The notes beneath the pieces were generated by a model. The model searched no databases, was not told the DNA's origin, and saw only the letters and a list, made by a program, of their open reading frames with translations. A stretch of 64,000 bases of DNA from Apoda limacodes (lineage: Eukaryota > Arthropoda > Insecta > Lepidoptera > Limacodidae), in contig OX291547.1 in the NCBI GenBank assembly GCA_946406115.1, positions 19,473,001 to 19,537,000 of the forward strand, read 5' to 3'. Below, in pieces: positions 23,193 to 34,150 of the stretch (within the stretch, counting starts at the first letter, position 1; each line of letters opens with the position of its first letter). The position numbers were made by a program, and so were the translations under genes.

Positions 23193-23394
23193 AATAAATC
23201 AGTAGGGCCTAAGACAGGAAAATATGAACTTAACTGCTGTTAGACTAAAAAAAAGGTCCTGCCGATAGAGTGTGTGACATAGAAAACTGCTTGTTGCATG
23301 ATGTCCTCGTATTTAGATTCGAGGCATCATGATAACACTTTCAGCACTGAGAGGAGATGCTCGTAAGTGAGTCCTCTTTAAAGGCATCTTCATA
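23193..23394. other. Sequence with a clean hairpin
   Basis: CATGATGTCCTCG (about 23298-23310) pairs with CGAGGCATCATG (about 23320-23331) with one bulge. Role unknown. Confidence 0.45.
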
Positions 23395-23613
23395 GTGGAA
23401 AACAGCCATAATTTTCTGGGCGTACGTGATTATTTTCGAAAATTAACACGTAAACTGCCGGAAAAAAAACATGGTTTTATCAATAGGCCGCGTCACTACC
23501 ATGTGTCCGCCACTATGCCTGCTCCAGGAGGCCGCGTCGGACACCGTGTGACCACACTACTCGGGTTAGATGTGTTTAGAGAGCCGACGGGCACAGAAGT
23601 GTTTTCAATATAA
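23395..23613 (+). other. 72-codon frame, not recognised
   Basis: The frame is somewhat GC-richer than its surroundings and encodes a basic product with PAPGGRVGHRV and TLLGLDVFREPTG. I recognise no domain. It lies just downstream of the family G tail and the hairpin, and it could be a decayed transposon exon. There is no signal for splicing or a promoter. A matching open frame on the other strand (23496-23693) lowers the weight of this one. Confidence 0.2.
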
Positions 23614-25535
23614 ACGGTGATCCGAGCGGCCCCGTAGAATATCCAGGCAGTTTGGCCCACAAGATTGTAAAAAAACTTTAAAATTATAGACAAAAAAGTA
23701 AAATACTTTTCGAGATAGGTCTTGTCAGTTCCATTAAAAAAATCTTAACTAGCTATTGCCTGGAAAATAAACAGTATTCCTATTAAAATTGTCTCAATAA
23801 ACAAAAGTAATTTAAAAAAAATGGATGTTGGACAAGTGCAGGCTCTAATTATCGTGATGGGTTCCGTAACTTTGAATTATTATTTGTCATACTTTTTCAT
23901 GATTATATTATAACTTTGATTTTTAATTACTCTTCCTACAATGTTTTCATGCAAATATTATAAAAAAACAAAAAAAAAACGTGTGTCCGTCAGTTAACAT
24001 TCAAAGAAAAAAAATACAATTCAGACTTCTTTTTGCTTTTGCTGTGTATCATATGGCGATTTTCGGTAAAAATTTAAATTTTGGCATGGCTCATTGAGTA
24101 AAGTTACTGGCAGACACACCGTGACCGTCATGGCAGTCTACTAGAGGAAATATCCCATTTTTGCCCATACAAACGTATTCTCCTGTTTCCTCCCTGAATT
24201 ATGGCAGAGCTGTTATTTTTTTATGTATGATAGATGTACACAATCACTATGTCTATGTTTTGCTTTTTTTATATGCCATTCCTATAAAGCACTGCAAAAG
24301 TCCAAAAAAAATCGTCTTTTTTATGAAATCTTTAGACGTGTGCTATACAAATATGACCACTTATTTAAAAAAAAAACAAAACATACCGACATGGAATAAT
24401 TCATTACCTTCAGGGTGAAGTAATTTTTATTAAATTTAGTTAAGATTTGGAAAAGGAAAGTGGGGAATACGATACCCCGATTTTGATGATTATAACTACG
24501 CAAAAAAGCCCGAGGCGCAGTTGTCCCTATCGCATATCCGTATTTTGGACCGGGTCCTAGTGTGACAGCAAATGTTTTTCAAATACCTATATCTGCATTG
24601 GCTAGGTTGAGATGTTTCCTCTTAAGTGTATTTTTATCGGTGTGATGTTGGCAGGCCGGATTAAAGCCTTTGTGGGCTGTAGTTTTCCCACCACTTCCTA
24701 ACACACCTACTATATCTCAATGTTTTCGCAACAGATCTTTGTTAATGTCATAAGAACAAAATATTAATTTAATCTATATTACATGTTAATGTATGTTAAG
24801 AAATTCTAATTAAGTACTAGGTAGGTAACTATGTCACTGGATGATAGGACTTGGCAAGAACAGTAACTACCACCGTTACCATTCACTAAACCTTTTATTT
24901 TTTACGTCATTATAGCAGTTATCAAAACTACATTCAAAATCAAGTAGTAAGTAATTAGGTTATAAAAAGTTTGACGTAAGCCTTATGACTGACTAAACGG
25001 ATTTGTTGAAAAGAGTACTTACTACTGACTTTTTACAGCTCTTCTGGTAACGACTTTCCGAACCGGATGGTAGCTTTAAGATAAGACGATTAAAAAGTTC
25101 TTCAACAAGGTTTGCTTCAATATTTTATTTGAATTATTTAAATAGGTGATTTACAGACTGTAACCCACACACCTATTGCAAGGGTTTAAGGGTTTAATCT
25201 AATAGATTAAAATAAATAATCTATAAAAATAAAGTGTAAATAAATAACACAAATAAACAAAAAACCTTTTGTTTTGTGTTTGTTATTTAATGACTATTGC
25301 CTATTTTCGTACATTGAAAAATAACCAAAAACTCAATTTATAAAAAAAATATTTGCTTTTGTACTTTATACGATGATGAATAAAATACACGATTTTTGCC
25401 AAGTGCTTAGAGGTTACCATTCTTAATAAGAAAATTTATGAAATAAAAATATTATTTCCTTTATAAATTATGTATAAGAAATTAAAATTGGGTACACAGG
25501 CACTAAATTCGTGTTGACTTGTGTAATGTAAATAC
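23614..25535. other. Long AT-rich stretch, nothing recognised
   Basis: Small frames at 24161-24418 (+) and 24321-24503 (-) overlap each other and lack features. I see no transposon end or gene. Confidence 0.35.
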
Positions 25536-25537
25536 GA

Positions 25538-25700
25538 TACTAGCTGACTCAGCGAACTTTGTTCTGCCCTCGAAATTGAGGTGCTGCAGAGCCCGATGGC
25601 CACCTATCAGTTCCAATTCTGAATGTAAACAATCCAGAGACCCACTGAAACACACCAAAAATAAAATCATTAAAACCGGTCTAGCTGTTTAGGAGGATGT
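25538..25700 (-). repeat. Fragment of the 'ATATTATAAATGCG' repeat
   Basis: GATACTAGCTGACTCAGCGA ACTTTGTTCTGCC resembles the reverse complement of that family's CTAG end. The rest is eroded. Confidence 0.35.
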
Positions 25701-26055
25701 GATGGACCCAGACGTACTTAGAAGGTATTAGTCTCGAGTTGGATGAGTCTACCTAAATGCTTTATCTAGTCACGTTTTCAAGCCTTTAAGGTCTGATACG
25801 TGACAAGATAAAAGCATTTAGTTAAATTTTGCCATTTTAATCATAATAATTTTTGGTCTCGAAAACTTCCTTTTTGATAACGAATAGTTACCTTCTGTTA
25901 CTGGAGTATTACTTTGGTATTAGGACCCTCAAACCAGTATTGCACCTCTTTATTAATATAAATGGTAACGAATGCGATCCGAGCACCGCATCGATTCACA
26001 CCGACATACTCGTAGGTCACCTTTCTACATGCACGTCACCGGTCTTAGAAAACCG
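25701..26055. other. Unassigned sequence
   Basis: A 69-codon frame at 25853-26062 has no recognisable features. Confidence 0.3.
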
Positions 26056-26059
26056 TTTT

Positions 26060-26277
26060 TGACTAGGTGATTTTTTTTCATTCAGGTGTTCGAGGCGGAC
26101 CCACGCCGCCCGAACTTTTTATAATTTATATATTTTTATATACAATTTCAACGTGTAACTACGGAACCCCAAAATTGGGTAAGTCAATATATCTGAATCG
26201 TTTGGCAATAGCTGTGTCCCCTTTTCTTCCATCCAAAGTAAGAAAAAAAAAATCTATCGAAACTCGCTTTGGAGCAG
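26060..26277 (-). repeat. Family A-like copy interrupted by the foldback element
   Basis: GTTCGAGGCGG (26088-26098) and CCGCCCGAAC (26106-26115) form a GC-rich stem with a short loop. ACTACGGAACCCCAAAATTG follows near 26159. The typical Family A end GTCCGACTCGCACTTGGCCG lies at 28109-28128, beyond the foldback element, so that element probably landed in this copy. Confidence 0.5.
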
Positions 26278-26835
26278 TTAGTTAGGGTTGGATTTTCCTG
26301 TCCCAAAACCCTAAAAAGGAGGAGAAACTCCAACTTTCAAACAACCTCCTTTTGGCCGGTTAAAACTAATTATAGCTAGCTAAATCAACATACAATACAA
26401 CCAAATAGAGCTATCTCAAATTCCAAGTTTTCACTTGGAAAAACATATCACATAAATTAAAGGCTTCAGCGATAGGCTTGTCTCTTGTCAACCCAAAGAA
26501 ATTACTTGATTATTTTACCTCAATTTTAGGTAACATAGTCAATTATTCACCGGTGAAAACTGTCCAGTTAGTTTATTACGGTTACAAAAAATTTTTAGAA
26601 TCGCTGAAACGATAACACTGGTAAAGTAAGATCTAGAATACTTAGCTTGTTTACGGTGTTCGCAGATCACTACACTGATTTTATAAATATATTTGACTAA
26701 CACAGTATAAAGATATAGTCGCACAATGAAACGTAAAGTATTTTTAACAAATTAAAAAAAGGAGATATAATTCCAGTAAATTGAACAAAATAGATTTATT
26801 TAAATTTATTTCAGGACACGGGTGTGTCCTATCCG

Positions 26836-27115
26836 GATAGCGAGATTAGTCTCAACGGCCTCCCCTAATAGGGTCTCCCCCCTGAAACGACGCCGACGTC
26901 CGCAGGTTCGTCGGCCAACAAACGGATACACGAGGTATCAAAGATTGCCGGGGCGCTTCTCGCCCACAATCTCTCGCAATCGCAACCGCGTAATGGGGAA
27001 CTCCCCTCCCCGCGGGGAGCTCTTGAGCGTTAGACTCTTTCAGAGTCTCGACCCAAAAGCCCGGTGGAGCAGTAATGGCTCCATCGGCCAACTGTATAGT
27101 CAGTCAGAAAAAAGT
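26836..27115 (+). repeat. Family G tail inside the foldback spacer
   Basis: GATAGCGAGATTAGTCTCAA ... GATACACGAGGTATCAAAGA ... AAGCCCGGTGGAGCAGTAAT matches 52256-52545 reversed. It starts at the midpoint of the palindrome seen intact at 52522-52545. Opposing frames at 26822-27157 and 26852-27091 are by-products of its GC content. Confidence 0.65.
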
Positions 27116-27319
27116 TACTCCCACTCAGAAATAACGAAATTCGTGTGCAATGAATGACTGTTTGAGTCGTTCATTAATCGTTCGTCTTGTAGGCATTACG
27201 CTGCATATTACCTATAATTTAACAACATTATCTTTGTAAAAATTTGCACAATGGTAGGAGCTCCGACAAAAAATTATATGGGTGAAGGTTCAAATCCAAA
27301 TTGCCTCAAGCCTTATTCA

Positions 27320-27557
27320 TTTTTAGGGTTCCGGTCCTGAAAGGTAATTAGGAACCCTATTACTAAGACTCCGCTGTCCGTACGTCCGTCTGTCACCAGG
27401 CTGTATCTCATGAACCGTTATAGTTAGACAGTTGAAATTTTCACAGAAGAATATAAAAAACAGGAAAAAATGAATATTTAAGGGGGCTCCCATATAACAT
27501 ACGTGATTTTTTTGCTCGTTTTTGTAGATAATGGTACGGAATCCTTCGTGCGCGAGT
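27320..27557 (-). repeat. Family A fragment inside the foldback spacer
   Basis: TTAGGGTTCCGGTCCTGAAA ... GTCCGTACGTCCGTCTGTCA ... GGGGGCTCCCATATAACATA ... GTGCGCGAGTCGG is a Family A subtype. The nearest relative is the opposite-oriented copy at 62396-62830. Confidence 0.65.
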
Positions 27558-28108
27558 CGGATAGGACACACCCGTGTCCTGAAATAAATTTAAATAAATC
27601 TATTTTGTTCAATTTACTGGAATTATATCTCCTTTTTTTAATTTGTTAAAAATACTTTACGTTTTATTATGCGACTATATCTTTATACTGTGTTAGGCAA
27701 ATATATTTATAAAATCAGTGTAGTGATCTGCGAACACCGTAAACAAGCTAAGTATTCTAGATCTTACTTTACCAGTGTTATTGTTTCAGCGATTCTACAA
27801 TTTTTTTGTAACCGTAATAAAATAACTGGACAGTTTTCACCGGTGAATAATTCACTATGTTACCTAAAATTGAGGTAAAATAATCAAGTAATTTTTTGGG
27901 TTGACGAGAGACAAGCCTATCGCTGAAGCCTTTAATTTATGTGATATGTTTTCTTTCACTTGGAATTTGAGATAGCTCTATTTGGTTGTATTGTATGTTG
28001 ATTTAGCTACCTATAATTAGTTTTAACCGGCCAAAAGGAGGTTATTTGAAAGTTGGAGTTTCTCCTCCTTTTAAGGGTTTTGGGACAGGAAAATCCAACC
28101 CTAACTAA

Positions 28109-28346
28109 GTCCGACTCGCACTTGGCCGATTTTCTAATAAGATTTGCTTAAACTATTAAATAATAAACAGCAATATTATATTTTATTGGTTTAAAACAGT
28201 GCACAGTTTAGACTTAAGACCAATTGCGGGCAGCAATTAAGTAAATGACGATCAGTAGAAAAGGAGACTTTTTTCTTTGTTATTGTTGTTTCATTAGCGA
28301 GGGTGCTTGTACCCATATATTGACAACATATTTTGACAATATAAAA
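28109..28346. repeat. Family A end, then AT-rich sequence
   Basis: GTCCGACTCGCACTTGGCCG at 28109-28128 is the far end of the interrupted Family A copy. The rest is unassigned. Confidence 0.45.
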
Positions 28347-29363
28347 AACCGGCCAAGTGCGAGTTGGACTCGCGCACCGAGGGTTCCGTACCTATCAACA
28401 TTTACGTAATTTAAATAACAAACAAAAAAAAGTTTACCGGTAAGTGGTAGTGGTGGTGGTGGAGGCATGGTTCCCATCCAAGTACTGACCAAGCCCGACG
28501 TTGCTTAGCTTTGAATGTCGTTTCCACCGAATAAATGTGTTACTGTTTCTCTTAATAATAAGCTTGATAGCGCTGTTACGTTATTGTTTGTCGTTATACT
28601 CTAGCGCTCGCACACACTATAGGTGTAAGATTAAAGCTAGTATGTGTTACTGTTTTACAACTTTTTTTTAGCAAATTTTTTATTATGAGTTTATAAACAG
28701 TAACACATTTTTTTGTTGGAAAAGATATTCAAAGTAAAGCAACGTCGGCCTTGGTCAGTGATTGGATGGGTGACCGCTTAGCGGCATACTTTGTGTTTTT
28801 GTTTGTGTTCGTAAATTACGTCAATCGTGGTACGGAACCCACGGTCCGCTAGTCCGACTTGCACTTGTTCGATGTTAATAACACGAATGTCACCCATCCA
28901 AGTATTGACCAAATAAGCCCGATGTTTTGAATTGTTTGAATATCGTTTCCAATAAAAAAATGTGTTTTATTCTTAATAATAAGCTAGATGGCGCTGTACC
29001 GGCAATTTAAAAAAGTAATGGCTTGGGCCCGTTTCACACTTGGCCGGTTTTTATTATTTGTTGTTATACTTTAGAGTTCACACTACTTTTCACTGCAAGT
29101 TTGAAGTTTGTATGTATTACTGTTTTTACGGCAGAACAACGAAAATGTTTGCTTTTATGGGGACCCGCTGTAATTTAAACTTTTTTATTATTTGTTAGAT
29201 AATCCCCCATTATAACAAATATTCTGGGAAAAATTCAAGCTTCTAGCTATTTTGGTCTAAAAGATAGAACTTTTTAATGGTCTACACTCTCTCTGTCCGA
29301 CACACAGACAGTGTAGGCTTAGTAATAGGACTCCGTTGGCACCCTCTGAGTACAGAACCCTAA
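28347..29363 (-). repeat. Composite Family A element with three 5S rRNA-like modules
   Basis: It opens AAACCGGCCAAGTGCGAGTT ... GAGGGTTCCGTACC and closes AGTACAGAACCCTAAAA at 29363. It holds three 5S-like cores: minus at 28469-28525 (CATCCAAGTACTGACCAAGC, CCGACGTTGCTTAGC), plus at 28728-28785 (AGCAACGTCGGCCTTGGTCA, GATGGGTGACCGC) and minus at 28888-28950. The alternating orientation suggests insertion of one copy into another or an inverted duplication. A (GGT)n-like run at 28446-28463 lies beside the first core. At 29188-29203, TTATTATTTGTTAG is the empty counterpart of the MITE site at 63540-63822. Confidence 0.75.
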
Positions 29364-29393
29364 AATTTGAGCATGCCTACTGTTGAGGAGACA

Positions 29394-29455
29394 TATTGGG
29401 GAGGCCTACGTTCAGCAGCAGACATCTTCTGGCTGAATCGAACGAACGAACGATT
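29394..29455 (+). repeat. LINE 3' tail fragment
   Basis: TGGGGAGGCCTACGTTCAGC AGCAGAC...TTCTGGCTGAA resembles a widespread lepidopteran LINE 3' end ('GGAGAGGCCTATGTCCAGCA...GGCTGATGATGA'). Only the terminal ~60 bp remain, followed by a CGAACGAACGAACGA run. Confidence 0.5.
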
Positions 29456-29485
29456 GTATATAATATCTGTAGCAATATCTTAAAC

Positions 29486-29570
29486 TAGCTTTTGCTAGCG
29501 GCTTCGCCCGCCCTAAATTTGGTTATCGGCATAGGATTCTTACGGCAACTACTCAATTATAAAAAAAAAC
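29486..29570 (-). repeat. Truncated 'ATATTATAAATGCG' repeat
   Basis: ACTAGCTTTTGCTAGCGGCT TCGCCCGCCCTAAATTTGG is the CTAG end of the family in reverse orientation. The other end is missing. Confidence 0.6.
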
Positions 29571-30321
29571 ACAGAAGGTAAAATATTTTTATTTAATACG
29601 TACCGCCCTTCCCCCTCATGACTGCCCGCTGGCCTCGCACATCATAAATGCGCGCGCAATGCTTGATAATTATTTTGCTGCCACGTTATTTTAAAACTGC
29701 GATATCTCCTAAGATATTCATTGAAATCGAATGATGAACAGTGCAATTTTGTTAAAAATTAAATGCTTGTGATGAATAACGTATTTATTTGGATAAAGAT
29801 TAATATCATGTTTATAAAAACACCTTCACAAATAATGCAATATTTTAGAACAAATATGGTTAGCATAAAAAAGGTTATAGTGAGCCAACCTTAAAATATA
29901 GACATATGCTGTCTCGGACTTTTTTTTAGAACTTTTAAAGGGAAACAATTCTCTCATACATGATTTTTGCGAAACTTTAACCGTTTACGCAGCGCACGCA
30001 GCGGAAGCTCTTAAAAGTATAAAAAAAACCCCGATTTTTAAACATTTTTCATTAGTGCTCCGCTTCTATTTGTGATAGCGTGATATATAGTCTATAACCT
30101 TCCTCGATAATTGGGCTATCCAACACTAAAATATTTTTTTAAATCCGACCAGTAGTACTTTGTGCCTCCGTCGAAAATTGTAACCGCGTACGCTAAGCGA
30201 TGGCCTTGTCTTGAGCACCTGGGTTCTTGGTGTATCGAAACCTTCTTCTGCCACTACTTGAGGTTTGGCAGGGCACAACTCCGTAGCATACACCGACACA
30301 AGGCGGTCCTACGGTTTAGGT
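29571..30321. other. Mixed AT-rich sequence with GC-richer patches
   Basis: Patches at 29600-29660 and 30180-30320 (GGTTTGGCAGGGCACAACTC) are CpG-containing but show no recognisable frame. Confidence 0.3.
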
Positions 30322-30395
30322 TTAGGTTACGCTGACCGCTTACCATCAGGCGGACTGTAAGCTTGTTTGCCACCTTAGTGGTATAAAAATAAAAA
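30322..30395 (+). repeat. LINE 3' tail fragment
   Basis: TAGGTTACGCTGACCGCTTA CCATCAGGCGGACTG ... CCACCTTAGTGGTATAAAAA is the tail of the 837-2544 family, here only about 70 bp. Confidence 0.75.
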
Positions 30396-30609
30396 GTCCC
30401 CGTGGGGTCGAGAGACGGGCGACGTGTTTCCCCTTGCGTCTCTCCAAAACTAGGGGGAATAGATTACCTATCTCCTTGTTCAATCTTACAAATCTAGGAA
30501 GTAATGGAGGACTGTTCCTACGTCTTTGTATACCAGTAATTTATTCAATTAATATAATTTGTAATGTGTATATAAAATTTTTATACTTCGATATATTTTC
30601 TTTAAAAAA
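30396..30609. other. Unassigned sequence after the LINE tail
   Basis: A GC-richer block (GTCCCCGTGGGGTCGAGAGA) at 30397-30470 is followed by AT-rich DNA. It may be the insertion target's own sequence. No frame. Confidence 0.3.
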
Positions 30610-30760
30610 ATAAAATACAATGTAGTAGCATAATACAAATCTGTAACACACGAAAACTGGAGTTGAGAACTTTAGAAACGAAATCTTGTGTTCACTGCAC
30701 CGAAACGTCTATTTACATTCTAACAAAGTTTATATTCAGGGAACTGAATCGTGTTTCCTG
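30610..30760 (+). repeat. Dispersed repeat R6, copy 1
   Basis: TTACATTCTAACAAAGTTTA T and the preceding CACTGCACCGAAACGTCTA are shared with 39230-39430; a more distant copy is at 43440-43610. Class unknown. Confidence 0.45.
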
Positions 30761-31112
30761 TACCCAAATGATGTCTTTATGTTATCAAAATAGCTTGTAG
30801 TCCTTTTATAACTTAAATAGTACATATTATGTTATACGAATATGTTTTCTTAATTATATCAAATTTTAAATTCATTAAGTTATTTGCCAAAACTCGTTTT
30901 TTTATTTATATAACGTTTAGCCTTTGATCAAAATATTTATTTCTTATTTGAATTCTCATGTTTTATCCAATTCTCTTGTTTTACATTACAAATATATCTA
31001 GATACAAGGCGGTGTAGGTATGAGCCAAGTGCAAAATAAGTCGGCCAAGAGCATTCGGGCCGTGCTTATTCTAGGGTTCGGCAGCCTTTACTACGTTGCT
31101 TAAGAGGATATA
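30761..31112. other. AT-rich sequence, nothing recognised
   Basis: A weak 'CTAGGGTTCGGCAGCC' motif near 31072 may be a Family A remnant. Confidence 0.3.
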
Positions 31113-31312
31113 TCATTAATCATTTGAAACTATTTGTATGACAAACTAGAATCCTGTATAACTTTTGAACTATAAAAGTGCGGACCTAGATATTTATTAC
31201 AAGAAAATGCGTTCAAAATATCGTGTTGTTTAAACAGCAAGTGTCAAAAAAAGTGAGAAATTCGTTGGTATGAAGCACGCTGAGAGACGCTCCGAATCGT
31301 ATTCTCTTAAGT
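31113..31312 (-). mobile_element. Half copy of the AGCGxGCTTCATAC MITE
   Basis: It is the reverse complement of about 42688-42905: GTGAGAAATTCGTTGGTATG AAGCACGCTGAGAGACGCTC CGAATCGTATTCTCTTAAG. The other inverted repeat is absent. Confidence 0.65.
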
Positions 31313-31324
31313 CTGCAAATATTA

Positions 31325-31683
31325 TTCCATAATAATATTATAAATGCGAATGTAACTTTGTCTGTCTGTTACCTCTTTACGCTTAAACCGCTATACCGAT
31401 TAAGATTAAATTTGGCATGGAGATAGCTTGAATCCTGATAAAGTACATAGGCTACTTAAAACGCCAAGTGTGAGTCGTTTTTTTTATTATAATAGAAGAG
31501 TTGCCGTTTAAATCCTACACCGGTAACAAACGATGGAGATAGTTTTAGTCCCGGGGAAGGACATACGCTACTTGAAAACGTCAAGTGGGAGTTGGTTTTT
31601 TTTTCTATAATTGCGGAGTTGCGGTTGAAATCCTACACCGGCAACTGAATTTAGGGCGGGTGGAACCGCGGGCAAAAGCTAGT
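31325..31683 (+). repeat. 'ATATTATAAATGCG' repeat with internal tandem duplication
   Basis: The start AATAATATTATAAATGCGAA and end GGAACCGCGGGCAAAAGCTA GT are intact. The inner segment from ATGGAGATAG at 31417 is repeated at 31533, a 116 bp period, so two diverged internal units sit in one element. Confidence 0.7.
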
Positions 31684-31710
31684 TACGAGTAAGTGGCAAA
31701 TTTAAAACCA

Positions 31711-31844
31711 TACTAATATTATAAATGCGAAAGAAACTTTATCTGTCTGTCTGTTACCTCTTCACGGTTAAACTGCTATACCGATTAAGATAAAATTTGG
31801 CATGGAGATAGTTTCAGTCCCAAGAAAGGACATAGGCACCTTTT
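31711..31844 (+). repeat. 'ATATTATAAATGCG' repeat, truncated
   Basis: ATACTAATATTATAAATGCG AAAG ... AATTTGGCATGGAGATAGTT ... AAGGACATAGGCACC, then the match stops. It lies 28 bp after the previous copy in the same orientation. Confidence 0.65.
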
Positions 31845-32010
31845 AGTGGAATTTTTAAATTAATCGACTTTTACTCATTAAGTTGTAAAGCCAACTTGGC
31901 TTTGATGGTTTTCCATTGAATTATATTATATATGGTACTTCCATGTTTTTTCATACACCTTAGAAAAGCTATTTAGCTGGCAGTGGGGGGAGGGGGCACT
32001 GGGCTCTAAC
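31845..32010 (+). repeat. Dispersed repeat R3, copy 3
   Basis: AATCGACTTTTACTCATTAA GTTGTAAAGCC and TTTAGCTGGCAGTGG match 19410-19450 and 6600-6615 respectively. Confidence 0.5.
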
Positions 32011-33394
32011 AAATTTGCACCTTTATGTTTAATATTTCTCAGCAAACGCATCTTTTTATACGAGCTATTCAAGGACACCCCACACTTGGGGTAGACGAGA
32101 AAAAATATTATAAAATATTAGGAGGTACTCTTAGAAATTTTTGTAGAGTAAAATCATATAAGTGGCAGATATTTGAAAAAGTTATGGTTCAATGGTACAT
32201 ATACTTTCATTAAGGTTATGAATAAAATATGTAGAATTAAGTTGCGCTCAAGATGATTTCTACGTATCGTACTAAATTTTGGCATGCTCTTTTAATAATG
32301 TTTTTGACGCCGTCATTGCCTTAATTTCTTTGTAATCTACATTTGACCTTTAAGCCAGATTTTGTGTGTTTTAAAATTTAACAAATATTTTTGGCTAAAG
32401 AATGAAGTTTGTACATACTATAGTTGTGATATACAATAATTACAAAATTAATTTTCCTTCGCCCCTTATCTTGTCTTCACCAGTAACTACCTACTAGGTT
32501 AACATGTTCCACAGAGACAGACATATCTAAAATTAAATATTTCCTGCAACAAATACCAGCTTTATAAAGGTAAATTCAAATAGCAAAATACAACGTGAAA
32601 AGACGCGTATTTCACAAAAACCATCTAATTAAAAACAATATTAATAACATAGTTTTTTTATTAGCTTTTATCATATATATATACATTATAATACATTCTT
32701 AGTTTGGTTAAGGTGATGCCATACCCAAATGAGTTAAGTTTGCAAGAATTTTATTAATTTATTTACAGTCCTGAGTACACTTTTTGACGTTAAAAAATTT
32801 AGGTTTTTTCAATCCTTAATTAAGTGGATTTGCAGATATCATCAAGATTTGGCTAATCTGACACTCTATTTTTAGGCTTTAATTCATATTGTTAGGCAAA
32901 CTAAGAGGGATATGTTCTTGACTCCTTTTTCATATAATTCAGGGTGGCCGGGGAGTTGACGTTCAAACGTATAATTTAGATACTTTATGATGAGGAGTAT
33001 CCGAATCACCCCCATGTATGTTCTACGATTTTTCGTAGTTTTCGAAATAGATTTTTTTTAATGATTTTTTTCGTAATTTTCACCTAACATCAGTTTTCGA
33101 TTTTTTTCTCGTTCGGTTGAACATTTCTGGTTCAGTTTTTTTGTGATAACTAATAAGCATAGTCTAACCTAACCCCCTCAAAAATATGGTTTATCTAGGA
33201 GTTGTAGAACTTACTTAGAATTTATTCGAAAGTTCAAAATTAAGATTTGAGCTCAGTACTCACAAATTTTTCAAAGAATAAAAAAAAAAATTAAATGGGG
33301 AGATTTTGGGTTCAAAGTAATTTTGAAAACTTCCTAAGACATTGAACTTTAAAATTTTATCATAATCTTTGTAGAATAGCTGAATCATAAGGCT
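32011..33394. other. AT-rich sequence, nothing recognised
   Basis: A 62-codon frame at 32025-32213 has no family features. Confidence 0.35.
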
Positions 33395-33560
33395 GTGCGA
33401 TACGGACGGAAGAAAAACACTTAAATAGACGGACAGACGAATGCACCATAGATTATAATATAATTGGGACGTACGGACATGACGAAACTATAGGAGTTTC
33501 GTTTTTATCATTTGGCTACTGAACCTTTGCACCAAAGGGTACCGTTCTGTCGCACATTAG
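33395..33560 (-). repeat. Family A-like repeat end, reverse
   Basis: ACGGACGGAAGAAA, AGACGGACAGACGAATG and CATGACGAAACTATAGGAGT, then AAAGGGTACCGTTCTG. These are the GTCTGTCCGT-rich end and terminal GTACGGAAC in decayed form. Confidence 0.4.
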
Positions 33561-34010
33561 TTTACCTTTAAAATATGTAGATATTTAAAACTTTCGGCTT
33601 GCAAACTTTGGCGATAACGAGAGGGAAAAGGCAATTAGGTAATTTTTTGTACATGTTTGGCCATAAATCAAAAACTATATTATAAATAATGTTTTTTTTA
33701 AAAAAAACTTCCTTTTGCCTATGGTTAACGGTATAGGATTTCTACGGCAAATCTTCGATTATAGTCAAAAAGTTTGCTATAAAAATCTATACCTAAAGTT
33801 CGTCCACGTGGAATTCGGTCATAGTTATTCCTGTGGTAACTTAACCGGATACCCAAGTTCGTACCGATTAAAAACGGTCATCTTTATACATACATACAAG
33901 AAAGATAGTAGTGTGCACTTGAATTATCATACAGACACAGATCCAAATAGGTACGAACACTAAAACAAATATGCAAAAAAGCCATAAGCACAGTACATTT
34001 ATATTTGCTC
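33561..34010. other. AT-rich sequence, nothing recognised
   Basis: Opposing frames at 33715-33963 and 33868-34062 overlap and carry no signature. Confidence 0.3.
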
Positions 34011-34150
34011 GATATAAATATTTTAAACCGTCTACAAAAGGCTGTCGCTTCGCCGGAGGCAACCCGCTTGGTTGTTCAGATCTCGAAGCGTGCTTATGCA
34101 GTATCCTTAACGCTTCACTGCTTCTTTGTATGACAAGATTCTGCAGGTAG
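34011..34150 (+). repeat. Dispersed repeat R5, copy 1
   Basis: TCGCTTCGCCGGAGGCAAC ... GTGCTTATGCAGTATCCTTA ... CACTGCTTCTTTGTATGA is mirrored in reverse complement at 44545-44680. Confidence 0.55.

Larger units (their letters stand above)
26278..28108. mobile_element. Foldback-like element, 1.83 kb with ~555 bp inverted arms
   Basis: Arms 26278-26835 and 27558-28108 are inverted copies with only a few differences by eye (well above 90% identity), from TTAGTTAGGGTTGGATTTTC to GGACACGGGTGTGTCCTATC. No transposase is encoded. Each arm holds the same small frame: 61 codons at 26539-26724 (-) and 69 codons at 27669-27878 (+), sharing IYKISVVICEHRKQAKYSRS. Close arm identity means either recent insertion or gene conversion between arms. 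The central 0.7 kb is made from two other repeats. No unambiguous target duplication was found. Confidence 0.8.

Noticed and set aside
26822..27157. 111-codon Arg/Pro-rich frame and its opposite-strand partner
   Set aside because: Both lie in the GC-rich family G tail and are open because of composition; other copies do not keep them.
27245..27300. GGTTCAAATCC, a perfect tRNA-type B box, with possible tRNA-derived SINE
   Set aside because: No convincing A box at the right distance and no cloverleaf could be drawn.
28469..28950. Genuine 5S rRNA genes
   Set aside because: Only the promoter-like middle of 5S is present; the helix-forming ends are missing and flanks are repeat sequence.
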